Origin: an uncultured Ruminococcus sp.
GTDB lineage: Bacteria; Bacillota; Clostridia; Oscillospirales; Ruminococcaceae
Length of the DNA: 64,000 bases
Assembly (NCBI GenBank): GCA_934435205.1
Contig: CAKSAK010000001.1
Location: 186,001 to 250,000, forward strand
Reading direction: 5' to 3'
Below the pieces are notes generated by a model. It did no database searches and was not told the DNA's origin. It saw only the letters and a program-made list of their open reading frames with translations. Within the stretch, counting starts at the first letter, position 1, and each line of letters opens with the position of its first letter. Both the position numbers and the translations under genes were made by a program. Below are positions 26,498 through 34,076 of this stretch, piece by piece.

Positions 26498-28090
26498 ATG
26501 CCAATAATAGTAAATCAAATAAGCTCCCCCCTTAACGCAACAGAGCAGGAAGTTATCTCCACAGCTCTTAAAAAGCTTGGCAGTGCCTCAAAGCACGCCA
26601 TAGAGTGTGAGATACACAAAAGCTCTCTTGACGCACGAAAACGCAACGACATTCACTTTGTCCACTCAGTTTTCGTGACCCTTGATAGTGCCGACCTTGA
26701 AAAGAAGCTTTGTGAGAAGAACACTTCCCTGACCTATGTTGAGCGCAGTGTTTACAAGCCTGTCATATCCACCGAAAAAGCAGTGGGCAAAGTTGTCATT
26801 GCAGGCTTTGGACCGGCAGGAATGTTCGCAGGGCTTGCCCTTGCCGAACAGGGATATAGACCGATTATTTTAGAGCGTGGCGGCTCAATGGAAAAGCGTA
26901 CTGCATCGGTAAAGAAATTCTGGCTCACAGGCGAGCTTGACACAAATTGCAACGTGCAATTTGGTGAAGGTGGTGCAGGCACCTTTTCTGACGGCAAGCT
27001 TACCACACGAATAAAAGACCCGCTTTGCAGATACGTTCTTGAACGCTTTGTGGATTTCGGTGCGCCGAAAGAGATACTCACCAAAGCAAAGCCACATATC
27101 GGCACTGACAATCTGCGAAATATCGTCACGGCTATCCGAAAAAGAATAATAGAGCTTGGTGGCGAGGTACGATTTGACACTGCCCTCACTGATATGGCTA
27201 TCGCTAACGGCAGGGTGCAGACTATCTCAGCAGGCGGAAAGGATGAAAAAGTGTCTGCCGTTATACTTGCTATCGGTCATTCCGCAAGGGATACCTTTGA
27301 GCTTTTGCAGTGCAAAAATATCTTTCTCGAGCCTAAGCCGTTCTCTGTTGGCGCAAGAATTGAGCATAAGCAAGCGGCTGTTGACGAAAGCTTATACGGC
27401 GACCATGCAGGCAATCCACTGCTTCCAAAGGGCGAATATCAGCTTTCATGGCGTGATAAAAACGGCAGAGGTGTTTACACCTTCTGTATGTGTCCAGGCG
27501 GTACAGTTGTGCCGTCAGCTTCGGAAAAAGGCGGAACTGTCACAAACGGCATGAGCGAGTTTGCCCGTGACGGCGAGAACGCAAACGCCGCAGTTGTCGT
27601 GGCTGTCACCCCTGACGACTTCGGTCACAGCCCGCTTGACGGAGTGGCTTTCGCACGGTCTATAGAGCAAAAAGCCTATACTCTCACAGGCTCATATAAA
27701 GGCGCAGGCACGACAGTTGGCGGATTTCTTGACAGCAAGCCTGATATCGCAGGCACAGTTTCACCCACCTACGCACTTGGCTGTAAGGCTATAGAGCTTC
27801 GTGATGTATTCCCTAAATTCGTGACGGATATGCTGGAGGGCGGCTTACAGAATTTTTCCCGAAAAATGAAATGCTTCGGCTATAAAGGCGCAATGCTCAC
27901 CGCACCTGAAACCCGTACAAGCTCTCCTGTTCGCATTACACGAAATGCAGATATGGTATCTCTCTCAGTGGAAAATCTCTACCCCTGCGGCGAGGGTGCA
28001 GGCTATGCAGGAGGCATAATGTCCGCCGCCGTTGACGGTCTGAAAGCCGCAATGCAGATAATGTCAAAGCACGCACCAAGCGATAAATAA
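26498..28090 (+). CDS. FAD-dependent oxidoreductase (COG2509 type)
   Basis: The 530-residue flavoprotein has the Rossmann motif VVIAGFGPAGMFAGLALAEQG near residues 92-112, followed by ILERGGSMEKR. It also has VQFGEGGAGTFSDGKLTTRI and a second dinucleotide-related motif (ILAIGHSARDTF). The C-terminal FAD contact is GEGAGYAGGIMSAAVDGLKAA. An N-terminal domain of about 85 residues precedes the FAD fold. The family is widespread in Firmicutes; its substrate is not known. The ATG follows GGAGGATAT. It is a single-gene unit. Confidence 0.92.
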   Translation: MPIIVNQISSPLNATEQEVISTALKKLGSASKHAIECEIHKSSLDARKRNDIHFVHSVFVTLDSADLEKKLCEKNTSLTYVERSVYKPVISTEKAVGKVVIAGFGPAGMFAGLALAEQGYRPIILERGGSMEKRTASVKKFWLTGELDTNCNVQFGEGGAGTFSDGKLTTRIKDPLCRYVLERFVDFGAPKEILTKAKPHIGTDNLRNIVTAIRKRIIELGGEVRFDTALTDMAIANGRVQTISAGGKDEKVSAVILAIGHSARDTFELLQCKNIFLEPKPFSVGARIEHKQAAVDESLYGDHAGNPLLPKGEYQLSWRDKNGRGVYTFCMCPGGTVVPSASEKGGTVTNGMSEFARDGENANAAVVVAVTPDDFGHSPLDGVAFARSIEQKAYTLTGSYKGAGTTVGGFLDSKPDIAGTVSPTYALGCKAIELRDVFPKFVTDMLEGGLQNFSRKMKCFGYKGAMLTAPETRTSSPVRITRNADMVSLSVENLYPCGEGAGYAGGIMSAAVDGLKAAMQIMSKHAPSDK

Positions 28091-28093
28091 CAG

Positions 28094-28140
28094 GAAGCTG
28101 TTTACTGTGCAAAAATTCGTACAGCAAACAGCTTCTTTTT
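28094..28140 (+). terminator. Terminator of the FAD oxidoreductase gene
   Basis: A long stem GAAGCTGTTT/AAACAGCTTC with inner pairing ACTGT/ACAG is followed by T6. A dispersed repeat begins directly after the T-tract. Confidence 0.9.
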
Positions 28141-28165
28141 TGTAGGGGCGAACACTGTTCGCCCG
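28141..28165. repeat. Dispersed 25-bp palindromic repeat, copy 1
   Basis: TGTAGGGGCGAAC-ACT-GTTCGCCCG. The element has a 7-9 bp inverted repeat and always carries the same TGTAG flank. Confidence 0.8.
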
Positions 28166-28178
28166 TTTACCTTTATTT

Positions 28179-28206
28179 TGTATGGGACGGCGCCCCCGAC
28201 GTCCCG
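28179..28206. repeat. Dispersed 28-bp palindromic repeat, GGGACG subfamily, copy 2
   Basis: TGTATGGGACGGCGCC followed by CCCGACGTCCCG. It is 13 bases after a copy of the 25-bp subfamily and is the inverse of the copy at 21549. Confidence 0.75.
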
Positions 28207-28235
28207 TTTGCATTATTTGTCACCCTATAAACCAT

Positions 28236-28263
28236 ACAAAAAGGGACGGCAAAACCGTCCCTT
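28236..28263 (-). terminator. Terminator of the GH26-like gene
   Basis: On the minus strand AAGGGACGG-TTTTG-CCGTCCC is followed by T5. It lies 14 bases after the stop. Confidence 0.9.
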
Positions 28264-28276
28264 AAATTTTTGGATA

Positions 28277-29713
28277 TTAAAGCTCAACTGGCTCGAATCT
28301 GATACGGATATTAGGAAGCTTCTTGATCTCTGTGTAGCTGTTCATAAGTCCGTCCTCGATAGACAGATCGTTCTCACCGCTTGCAGGAGGTGCAAAAAGT
28401 CTGAGAGTCAGATCAGCCTCGCCCTCCAGCGGCTTCTCAAAGAAAGCAGCCATAAGGTCGATAGTTCTTGCCTCAGGTGACTTATAGAACCACTTGCCGT
28501 TTATCTCCATCATGATGTTTGAATCATCATCAAATGTTACCTCGCAGAAGTGAGGATTCTTCTCAAAGTGGAGAGGTATCTCCAGACCCTCAGCGTCCTC
28601 AGAACCGCCCCAGCGAAGTGTGCATGGCAGTGTAACCTCGTCACCTCTTGTCATTGCAGGCTTGAAGAAATCATCGTGGATAATTTCCTTGTATGTCTTC
28701 ATAACAGGCTGCTCGATACCGCAGTCAGCATAGTTAGGGTCCTGAATTTCAAGACCAAGACGACCTCTGTCTCTGAACTGATAGAATGTGAAGCCTGAGA
28801 ACCAGTTCTCACCGTCAGCTTTGAGCATATCGCAGAACTCTTTTACCATTACAGCCTGATCGTATGGACCTGTAACATCACCGTCAGCGTTGAACTCGCT
28901 CATGACCATTGGCTTTGCAACACCGCCGTTTATCTCCTTGAATCTCTCAAAAGAACGCTTTGTCATGTCATATGTAGCCTTAACAGTATCTCTCTTGTGG
29001 CTTGTGCCGCCTCTTTCAGCAACATCATAAGGCCAACCCCAGTGAAGAGCCATGTACTTGTCAACAGACCAAATATCTGTCTCCTTGACAGCCTGTGAAA
29101 ACTCTGCTTCCTTTTCGATCTCCTTCTTGTTAGGGTCTTCAACGCCGCCGATACAAAGAATAGTGGAAACGTTTGGTGCGTGTTCCTTAAGTATCTTATT
29201 GAAACGGCAGTAGAAATCTGCAACTTCCTGATAAGTGCATCTCTTGTTGAACGAGAACCAGTTGCCTGTAGCCTCGTGGTTTATTCTCAGAAGAAGTCTG
29301 CCGAAAGGTCTAAGGTCATTTGCGATAGCAATAAGCTGTTCGTCTGAAACGTGTGGGTCAACTGTAAGTGTGAGTGTAACGTCCTGCCCATGACGTCTTA
29401 CATCTCTCATGCAGGTAAAAGGCTCGCCCTCTGTGTTGCCCTCAAGACCGCCCTTGTATGTGAAATAATCATCATATGGATAATCCCATGCAAAAGAGAT
29501 ATCTGCGTCCTTCATGACCTCAGAAATTCTTCCAGGGAACTCCTTATCCAGCGGATAGTAGCAGTACATAAGGCTTATGCTTCTGTGTGGTCTGCCCATT
29601 TTGTTGAGAATGTAATCCTGATTTACATACTCTCCACGCTCAGAGCCATCGCCCAAATCAACAGCACATTTTGCCTTACCCATATGCAATGAGTAGATCT
29701 TGTATTCGCTCAT
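28277..29713 (-). CDS. GH26-like TIM-barrel glycoside hydrolase, no signal peptide
   Basis: The 478-residue protein resembles GH26 mannanases. LLLRINHEATGNWFSF (about residues 140-155) matches the segment with the acid/base Glu in GH26 (His-Glu followed by Gly-Trp). PMVMSEFNADG (about residues 270-280) has the expected nucleophile Glu. A C-terminal beta domain of about 120 residues (ALRWGGSEDAEG-like, WFYKSPEARTIDLMA) follows. There is no signal peptide, so it should act in the cytoplasm, for instance on imported manno-oligosaccharides. The substrate is inference. Codons are highly biased, so expression is probably strong. The ATG follows TAGGAGGAAATTTT. A small Cys-rich ORF lies just upstream on the same transcript. 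Confidence 0.75.
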   Translation of the reverse strand: MSEYKIYSLHMGKAKCAVDLGDGSERGEYVNQDYILNKMGRPHRSISLMYCYYPLDKEFPGRISEVMKDADISFAWDYPYDDYFTYKGGLEGNTEGEPFTCMRDVRRHGQDVTLTLTVDPHVSDEQLIAIANDLRPFGRLLLRINHEATGNWFSFNKRCTYQEVADFYCRFNKILKEHAPNVSTILCIGGVEDPNKKEIEKEAEFSQAVKETDIWSVDKYMALHWGWPYDVAERGGTSHKRDTVKATYDMTKRSFERFKEINGGVAKPMVMSEFNADGDVTGPYDQAVMVKEFCDMLKADGENWFSGFTFYQFRDRGRLGLEIQDPNYADCGIEQPVMKTYKEIIHDDFFKPAMTRGDEVTLPCTLRWGGSEDAEGLEIPLHFEKNPHFCEVTFDDDSNIMMEINGKWFYKSPEARTIDLMAAFFEKPLEGEADLTLRLFAPPASGENDLSIEDGLMNSYTEIKKLPNIRIRFEPVEL

Positions 29714-29724
29714 AAAATTTCCTC

Positions 29725-29856
29725 CTATTTTAAAGGCAGGACTTCCCTGCCTATTCTGTTACTAAAAAATTCGTTAACATCGTCAAACGCCCTTGCAAGC
29801 TCAAATCTCGGCTCAACGCACATATGATCCATGCATTGCAGGCAGTTTTCACACAT
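29725..29856 (-). CDS. Small Cys-rich ORF (43 aa) in the leader of the GH26-like gene
   Basis: An ATG at 29856 opens a 43-codon frame that ends (TAG) inside the RBS of the GH26-like gene. The peptide starts MCENCLQCMDHMCVEPRF (CxxCxxC and a fourth Cys) and continues with a helix-like stretch (ELARAFDDVNEFFSNR). No RBS is visible. The predicted transcription start is only about 7 bases before the ATG, so translation would be nearly leaderless. It could be a zinc-binding peptide, a regulatory leader peptide or a remnant. No homologue was recognised. Confidence 0.4.
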   Translation of the reverse strand: MCENCLQCMDHMCVEPRFELARAFDDVNEFFSNRIGREVLPLK

Positions 29857-29869
29857 GGTTTTGAATTTA

Positions 29870-29898
29870 AGTTTACCACAATCTGCTCATAAAGTCAA
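29870..29898 (-). promoter_or_regulatory. Promoter of the GH26-like transcript
   Basis: Minus strand TTGACT (29893-29898) and TAAACT (29870-29875) are 17 bp apart with TGG before the -10. Confidence 0.65.
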
Positions 29899-29915
29899 GA
29901 ACTGTGGCTCGGCTA

Positions 29916-29928
29916 ACATTATTAATGT
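29916..29928. promoter_or_regulatory. Palindrome upstream of the GH26-like promoter
   Basis: ACATTA-T-TAATGT is a perfect 6-bp inverted repeat about 18 bases upstream of the -35 box, a position suited to an activator. The binding protein is unknown. Confidence 0.35.
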
Positions 29929-29929
29929 A

Positions 29930-30130
29930 ATTTACAATATAAGCGGTCTTGTCTAATATAGTAGCATTTATGTTTCATATTATTATATCAAGTGTAAAAT
30001 CTTCTGATTTTAAGCCTTGGCTCATACGAAAACAATGTTAAAATCTTTATGTTCTAAAGAGTAGTATAACAGAGCTTAATACAAATTTATAGTGAAATAA
30101 ACAAATAAATAATTAATTTTCAGTGAATAT
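29930..30130. other. AT-rich intergenic region without gene
   Basis: This stretch has no coding frame on either strand. A weaker minus-strand promoter match (TTGTTT-17-TAAAAT) lies at about 30010-30040 and could add a second start for the GH26-like transcript. Nothing else was seen. Confidence 0.4.
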
Positions 30131-30163
30131 AAAAAAGCGAACAGATCTCCACCCGTTCGCTTT
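30131..30163 (-). terminator. Terminator of the cysE-cysS-cyclophilin operon
   Basis: On the minus strand AAAGCGAAC and GTTCGCTTT enclose a 12-nt loop and are followed by T. It lies 17 bases after the cyclophilin stop. Confidence 0.88.
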
Positions 30164-30179
30164 AATTGATATGATAAAT

Positions 30180-31061
30180 TTACATCTCCGAGCTTGCGTC
30201 TGTGCTGTCTACCGCACTCTCAGAAACCTCAGAACTGTCAGCTCTGCCTGCAAAAGCATTGCTGTTTTTATTCTCTCCGTATGTTGACATATACACCTTT
30301 GTGAACTGTATATCCTCACTAGGCTTCAGCGTCTCAGAGTCAGCCACGTCAACACCGCATATCTCATCATAAATATCCATGCCGTCATATACCTGACCGA
30401 AAACAGTATACTGCTGAGAGAAATTCAGCACTCCGCCGTATGTTTCAAAGGCATTTGTAATGTCCTCAGGGATATTGTTGCTGTCTGCAAGCTTGCTGTC
30501 AAGCTCCGCCTGCTCTTCCTCGGTGAGGTCATAGTTGTCAACAAAAAGAAGATAGCTGTTTGAAACCTTCTTCTTGCTGAACAAGTGACCTTGCTCCTGA
30601 GTATATGCACAAAGCGCACCCTTTAAAGGCCACAGGTTTTTTGAATACTCCGCCTCGATAGTGGTGGTGTCAGTGTCAGAAGTGGTCTGACCGTCAGCCT
30701 GCTTTGTTCCGCCTATAAAATACACACCGTCCTGCACCATGCTCACATAAGTGCCGTCATAATAGCCCTTTTCCACAAGTTCAGTGAAAAACTTGCAATA
30801 GTTCGGTGCTTCATCAGGGAAAAGCACAGCCTTGAAAGTTCCCTTGTTTGTTTCAAAAACCACCACAGGGCTGTCATCGGCAGGTTCGTCCATTTGTATC
30901 ACCTTTGCGTCAGTGTAGTCAATATCGTTCTTACTGCTGCCCGTGCAGGCGTAAAACAGAACAAAGATTATAACAAAGCAAATTGCTATGAGTGAAAACT
31001 GAAAATACGTCTGAAACTGTTTTCTGCGGTATGGACCGAGATCCTGTTTATTTTTGCTCAT
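30180..31061 (-). CDS. Membrane-anchored cyclophilin-type peptidyl-prolyl isomerase
   Basis: The 293-residue protein has a basic start and one membrane segment ending in Cys (FVIIFVLFYACTGSS, about residues 26-40); a weak lipobox is possible. The cyclophilin domain covers about residues 66-255 (VVFETNKGTFKAVLFPDEAP, GYYDGTYVSMVQDGVYFIGG, FGQVYDGMDIYDEICGV). The active-site FHRV/GD region is altered (VSMVQDG), so catalysis may be weak. A Ser-rich tail ends the protein. It would act on the outer face of the membrane. It lies 11 bases after cysS in the same operon. Confidence 0.87.
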   Translation of the reverse strand: MSKNKQDLGPYRRKQFQTYFQFSLIAICFVIIFVLFYACTGSSKNDIDYTDAKVIQMDEPADDSPVVVFETNKGTFKAVLFPDEAPNYCKFFTELVEKGYYDGTYVSMVQDGVYFIGGTKQADGQTTSDTDTTTIEAEYSKNLWPLKGALCAYTQEQGHLFSKKKVSNSYLLFVDNYDLTEEEQAELDSKLADSNNIPEDITNAFETYGGVLNFSQQYTVFGQVYDGMDIYDEICGVDVADSETLKPSEDIQFTKVYMSTYGENKNSNAFAGRADSSEVSESAVDSTDASSEM

Positions 31062-31072
31062 TTAACGCTCCT

Positions 31073-32488
31073 TTACTTTTTCTTTATCTTTGTGCCCTGT
31101 CTTGTTTCCTCAACGATATAGCCAAGCTCGCCTATCTTATCTCTCAGCTCGTCAGCCTTTGCGAAGTCCTTAGCCTTCCTTGCAGCCTTACGCTCCTCGA
31201 CAAGTGCCTTGACCTCCTCTGGGATATCCTCTTCACCGTCAGCACTGAGCTTCTTTGCAGCTTCTATCAGACCAAGTGAAAGCACCCTGTCGAAGTCCTC
31301 GATAAGAGCAAGCTTTGTTTCATTGTTTGTGTCAGCTTTAAGCACGTCATACAGAACAGTGATAGCATTTGAAGTGTTGATATCGTCATCAAGCGCCGCC
31401 TTGAAGCTGCCCTTGAACTTCTCAAAATCAGCAAGCTCCACTACCTCGTCAGGCTTCTTGTCAGCCATAAGCTGTGCTATCCTTGCGGTCAGCTTGTTGT
31501 ATGCTGTCTTTGCATTGTCAAGGTTTTCGTATGTGAAAACAAGCGACTTTCTGTAGTGTGACTGCAAGCAGAAAAATCTGTAAACCAGCGGATCATATCC
31601 CTTTGACTCCAGCAGTGAAACAGTAAGAAATTCACCCTTAGACTTTGACATCTTTCCGCTGTTTGTGTTAAGGTGCAGGATATGGAACCAGTAATTGCAC
31701 CACTTGTGACCAAGATAAGCCTCAGATTGTGCTATCTCGTTTGTGTGGTGTGGGAAAGCGTTGTCGATACCACCGCAGTGGATATCAAGCTTCTCGCCAA
31801 GGTGCTTCATGGAAATACATGAACACTCGATGTGCCAGCCTGGGTAGCCCACGCCCCAAGGTGAATCCCATTTAAGCTCCTGATCGTCAAACTTAGACTT
31901 AGTGAACCACAGCACAAAGTCCGCCTTGTTGCGCTTGTTTGTGTCCTCCTCAACGCCCTCACGAACGCCCACTTCAAGATCTTCCTCGTTGAAGTTATGG
32001 AAAACATAGTATTCCTTCAGCTTTGAGGTATCAAAATAAATATTTCCGCCTGCCTCATAAGCATAGCCCTTGTCCATAAGAGCAGATATCACCTTGATAA
32101 AATCACCAATACAGCCAGTTGCAGGCTCAACAACGTCAGGCCTTTTGATATTGAGCTTCTTGCAGTCCTCAAAGAAAGCGTCAGTGTAGAACTTTGCGAT
32201 CTCCATAACAGTCTTATGCTCACGCTTTGCGCCTTTGAGCATTTTATCGTCGCCTGTATCGCCGTCAGAAGTAAGATGACCCACGTCAGTGATGTTCATT
32301 ACTCTCTTTACGTCATAGCCGTCATAGCGGAGATACTTTTCAAGAACGTCCTCCATGATATAGCTTCTCAGGTTGCCTATATGAGCATAGTGATAAACTG
32401 TAGGGCCGCAGGTATACATTGACACCTTGCCCGGCTCGTTTGGTATGAATTTTTCGATCTTGTGAGTAAGTGTGTTATAAATATTCAT
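31073..32488 (-). CDS. cysS: Cysteinyl-tRNA synthetase
   Basis: The enzyme charges tRNA-Cys. The 471-residue protein has CGPTVYHYAHIGNLRSY (zinc Cys and HIGH-type motif), GWHIECSCISMKHLG, the zinc ligands HCGGIDNAFPHHTNE and the KMSKS loop SGKMSKSKG. A C-terminal anticodon domain ends the protein. It is the second gene after the cysteine T-box, with cysE, so charging and synthesis of cysteine share control. Confidence 0.98.
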   Translation of the reverse strand: MNIYNTLTHKIEKFIPNEPGKVSMYTCGPTVYHYAHIGNLRSYIMEDVLEKYLRYDGYDVKRVMNITDVGHLTSDGDTGDDKMLKGAKREHKTVMEIAKFYTDAFFEDCKKLNIKRPDVVEPATGCIGDFIKVISALMDKGYAYEAGGNIYFDTSKLKEYYVFHNFNEEDLEVGVREGVEEDTNKRNKADFVLWFTKSKFDDQELKWDSPWGVGYPGWHIECSCISMKHLGEKLDIHCGGIDNAFPHHTNEIAQSEAYLGHKWCNYWFHILHLNTNSGKMSKSKGEFLTVSLLESKGYDPLVYRFFCLQSHYRKSLVFTYENLDNAKTAYNKLTARIAQLMADKKPDEVVELADFEKFKGSFKAALDDDINTSNAITVLYDVLKADTNNETKLALIEDFDRVLSLGLIEAAKKLSADGEEDIPEEVKALVEERKAARKAKDFAKADELRDKIGELGYIVEETRQGTKIKKK

Positions 32489-32513
32489 TTATCTTTACCT
32501 CTTTCCTTATATT

Positions 32514-33167
32514 TTACTGCTCTTTCTTTCCAATCTTTTCAAGCTCAGCCACTCTCTTTTCAAGCTTAGCTATCTGTATTCTTGTCTGGCAAAGCTCCTG
32601 AGCCACAGGGTCAGGGATATGCACCTGATCCAGGTCGCAGGTACGCTTGCCGTTCTGCTTGACTATCCTTGCAGGCACGCCCACAGCCGTTGAGTTTGCA
32701 GGCACAGGCTCGAGAACTACCGCATTTGCGGCTATCTTCGCATTGTCCCCCACAGTGAATGGTCCAAGCACCTTTGCACCGCAGCCTACCATAACATTAT
32801 TTCCAAGGGTCGGGTGTCTCTTGCCGTGGTCTTTACCTGTTCCGCCAAGTGTACAGCCCTGATACAGCAGGCAGTAATCGCCTATCTCAGCGGTCTCACC
32901 GATAACAACGCCTGAACCGTGGTCTATAAGCAGACCCTTGCCTATTTTCGCACCTGGGTGTATCTCGATACCTGTCAACATTCTTGCAAACTGCGAAATA
33001 CATCTTGCGATGACCTTGTGCTTGTGAACATAGAACCAGTGCGACACCCTGTAAAAAGCCACAGCGTGAAGCCCTGAATATGTGAGGATCTCCAGCGTGC
33101 TTGTTGCCGCAGGGTCTCTGTCCTTTATCGTCTGAATATCATGCTTTATGTTTTCCAATATCGTCAT
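32514..33167 (-). CDS. cysE: Serine O-acetyltransferase
   Basis: The enzyme acetylates serine for cysteine synthesis. The 217-residue protein has the helical N-terminus and a left-handed beta helix of hexapeptide repeats (GIEIHPGAKIGKGLLIDHGS, GVVIGETAEIGDYCLLYQGC, TLGGTGKDHGKRHPTLGNNV). The catalytic His lie in DHG and KRHP. The start is the ATG with AAAGGGAGA upstream; the 17 codons before it reach into the terminator region of the T-box and are not used. Confidence 0.97.
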   Translation of the reverse strand: MTILENIKHDIQTIKDRDPAATSTLEILTYSGLHAVAFYRVSHWFYVHKHKVIARCISQFARMLTGIEIHPGAKIGKGLLIDHGSGVVIGETAEIGDYCLLYQGCTLGGTGKDHGKRHPTLGNNVMVGCGAKVLGPFTVGDNAKIAANAVVLEPVPANSTAVGVPARIVKQNGKRTCDLDQVHIPDPVAQELCQTRIQIAKLEKRVAELEKIGKKEQ

Positions 33168-33186
33168 ATCTATCTCTCCCTTTCTA

Positions 33187-33429
33187 AGAAAAAAGCCTCC
33201 GGAATGGCGTTTCACCACTCCGGAGGCAGATTATGATCTACGGTCCCACTCCGATTTTCTGTACAATATTTTGTACAGCTCAACATCTTTAACGCAGACC
33301 CTACGGAGAGGAATACTAAGCTTTCGCCGTTGTTCGCTCCCTGCTGTCAGCCGCACTTCACTGAAAGTCCTTAGAGCCTTGCACCAAACGGCTCCTCTCT
33401 GAAAATTACCTCACAGCTACTCTTGCTGA
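33187..33429 (-). promoter_or_regulatory. T-box riboswitch, cysteine specific
   Basis: This minus-strand leader of about 240 nt precedes cysE-cysS. Stem I carries AGAGAGGAGCCG with GGTGCAAGGCTCT, and the specifier loop carries TGC (33353-33355), a Cys codon. The T-box region reads GGAGTGGGACCG (33241-33252), a variant of the usual GGGTGGNACC. The terminator is a 13-bp GC-rich stem (33195-33227, one G-U pair) followed by T6. Uncharged tRNA-Cys is expected to favour the antiterminator and raise expression. Confidence 0.93.
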
Positions 33430-33435
33430 TACGCA

Positions 33436-33464
33436 TTTATATATTAAGTTATCATATGCCGCAA
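33436..33464 (-). promoter_or_regulatory. Promoter of the T-box leader
   Basis: Minus strand TTGCGG (33459-33464) and TATAAA (33436-33441) are 17 bp apart. It lies just after the pgsA stop. Confidence 0.65.
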
Positions 33465-33481
33465 CACGTCGGCAGGTCACA

Positions 33482-34060
33482 TTATTTGCCAGAATCTATA
33501 TACTTCCAGTATCCCTTGAGATAAACTGCACCGGAAATAACTGTCAGCACAACAGCTATCCAAATGAGTATCTCGTTTACGATAAACACAGGTGTTCCCC
33601 AAGTGAAATCAGGGCTTCCTTTTTCCGCAGGCTTAACGATCTGCAAAACCATTATAGCGATAAGAGCAACCATGGTGAAAGCAGTTTTAAGCTTGCCCCA
33701 TATTCCTGCAGCGACCACAACGCCCTCGCTTGCCACAACAAGTCTAAGACCTGTTACCATAAACTCTCTTGCAAGTATCAGTACCACCGCAATAGGGTCT
33801 ATCCAACGTTCAAATGTGAAGCAGATAAGTGCTGTCATAACAAGAAGCTTGTCTGCAAGTGGGTCAAGAAACTTTCCGAATGTTGTAACAAGATTGTGCT
33901 TTCTTGCTATCTTGCCGTCAAACCAGTCTGTAATTGAAGCCGCAGCGAACACGATAAGTGCAAACACCATGTGATGCGGTATCTTGAAAAGCAGCACGAA
34001 CAGCAGGAAAAACGGTATCAATATTACTCTAAGCACTGTAAGTTTATTTGGCAGGTTCAT
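33482..34060 (-). CDS. pgsA: CDP-diacylglycerol-glycerol-3-phosphate 3-phosphatidyltransferase
   Basis: The enzyme makes phosphatidylglycerol phosphate at the membrane. The 192-residue protein has the CDP-alcohol transferase motif in SITDWFDGKIARKHNLVTTFGKFLDPLADKLL (DG...AR...G...D...D, about residues 42-73) and several membrane helices. It lies 16 bases after rimO in the same operon. Confidence 0.96.
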   Translation of the reverse strand: MNLPNKLTVLRVILIPFFLLFVLLFKIPHHMVFALIVFAAASITDWFDGKIARKHNLVTTFGKFLDPLADKLLVMTALICFTFERWIDPIAVVLILAREFMVTGLRLVVASEGVVVAAGIWGKLKTAFTMVALIAIMVLQIVKPAEKGSPDFTWGTPVFIVNEILIWIAVVLTVISGAVYLKGYWKYIDSGK

Positions 34061-34076
34061 ATCAAGTTCCTTTCAT

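Noticed and set aside
33187..33227. Simple intergenic terminator between pgsA and cysE
   Set aside because: The hairpin is part of a full T-box leader with stem I, specifier and T-box sequence, so it is a regulated attenuator.
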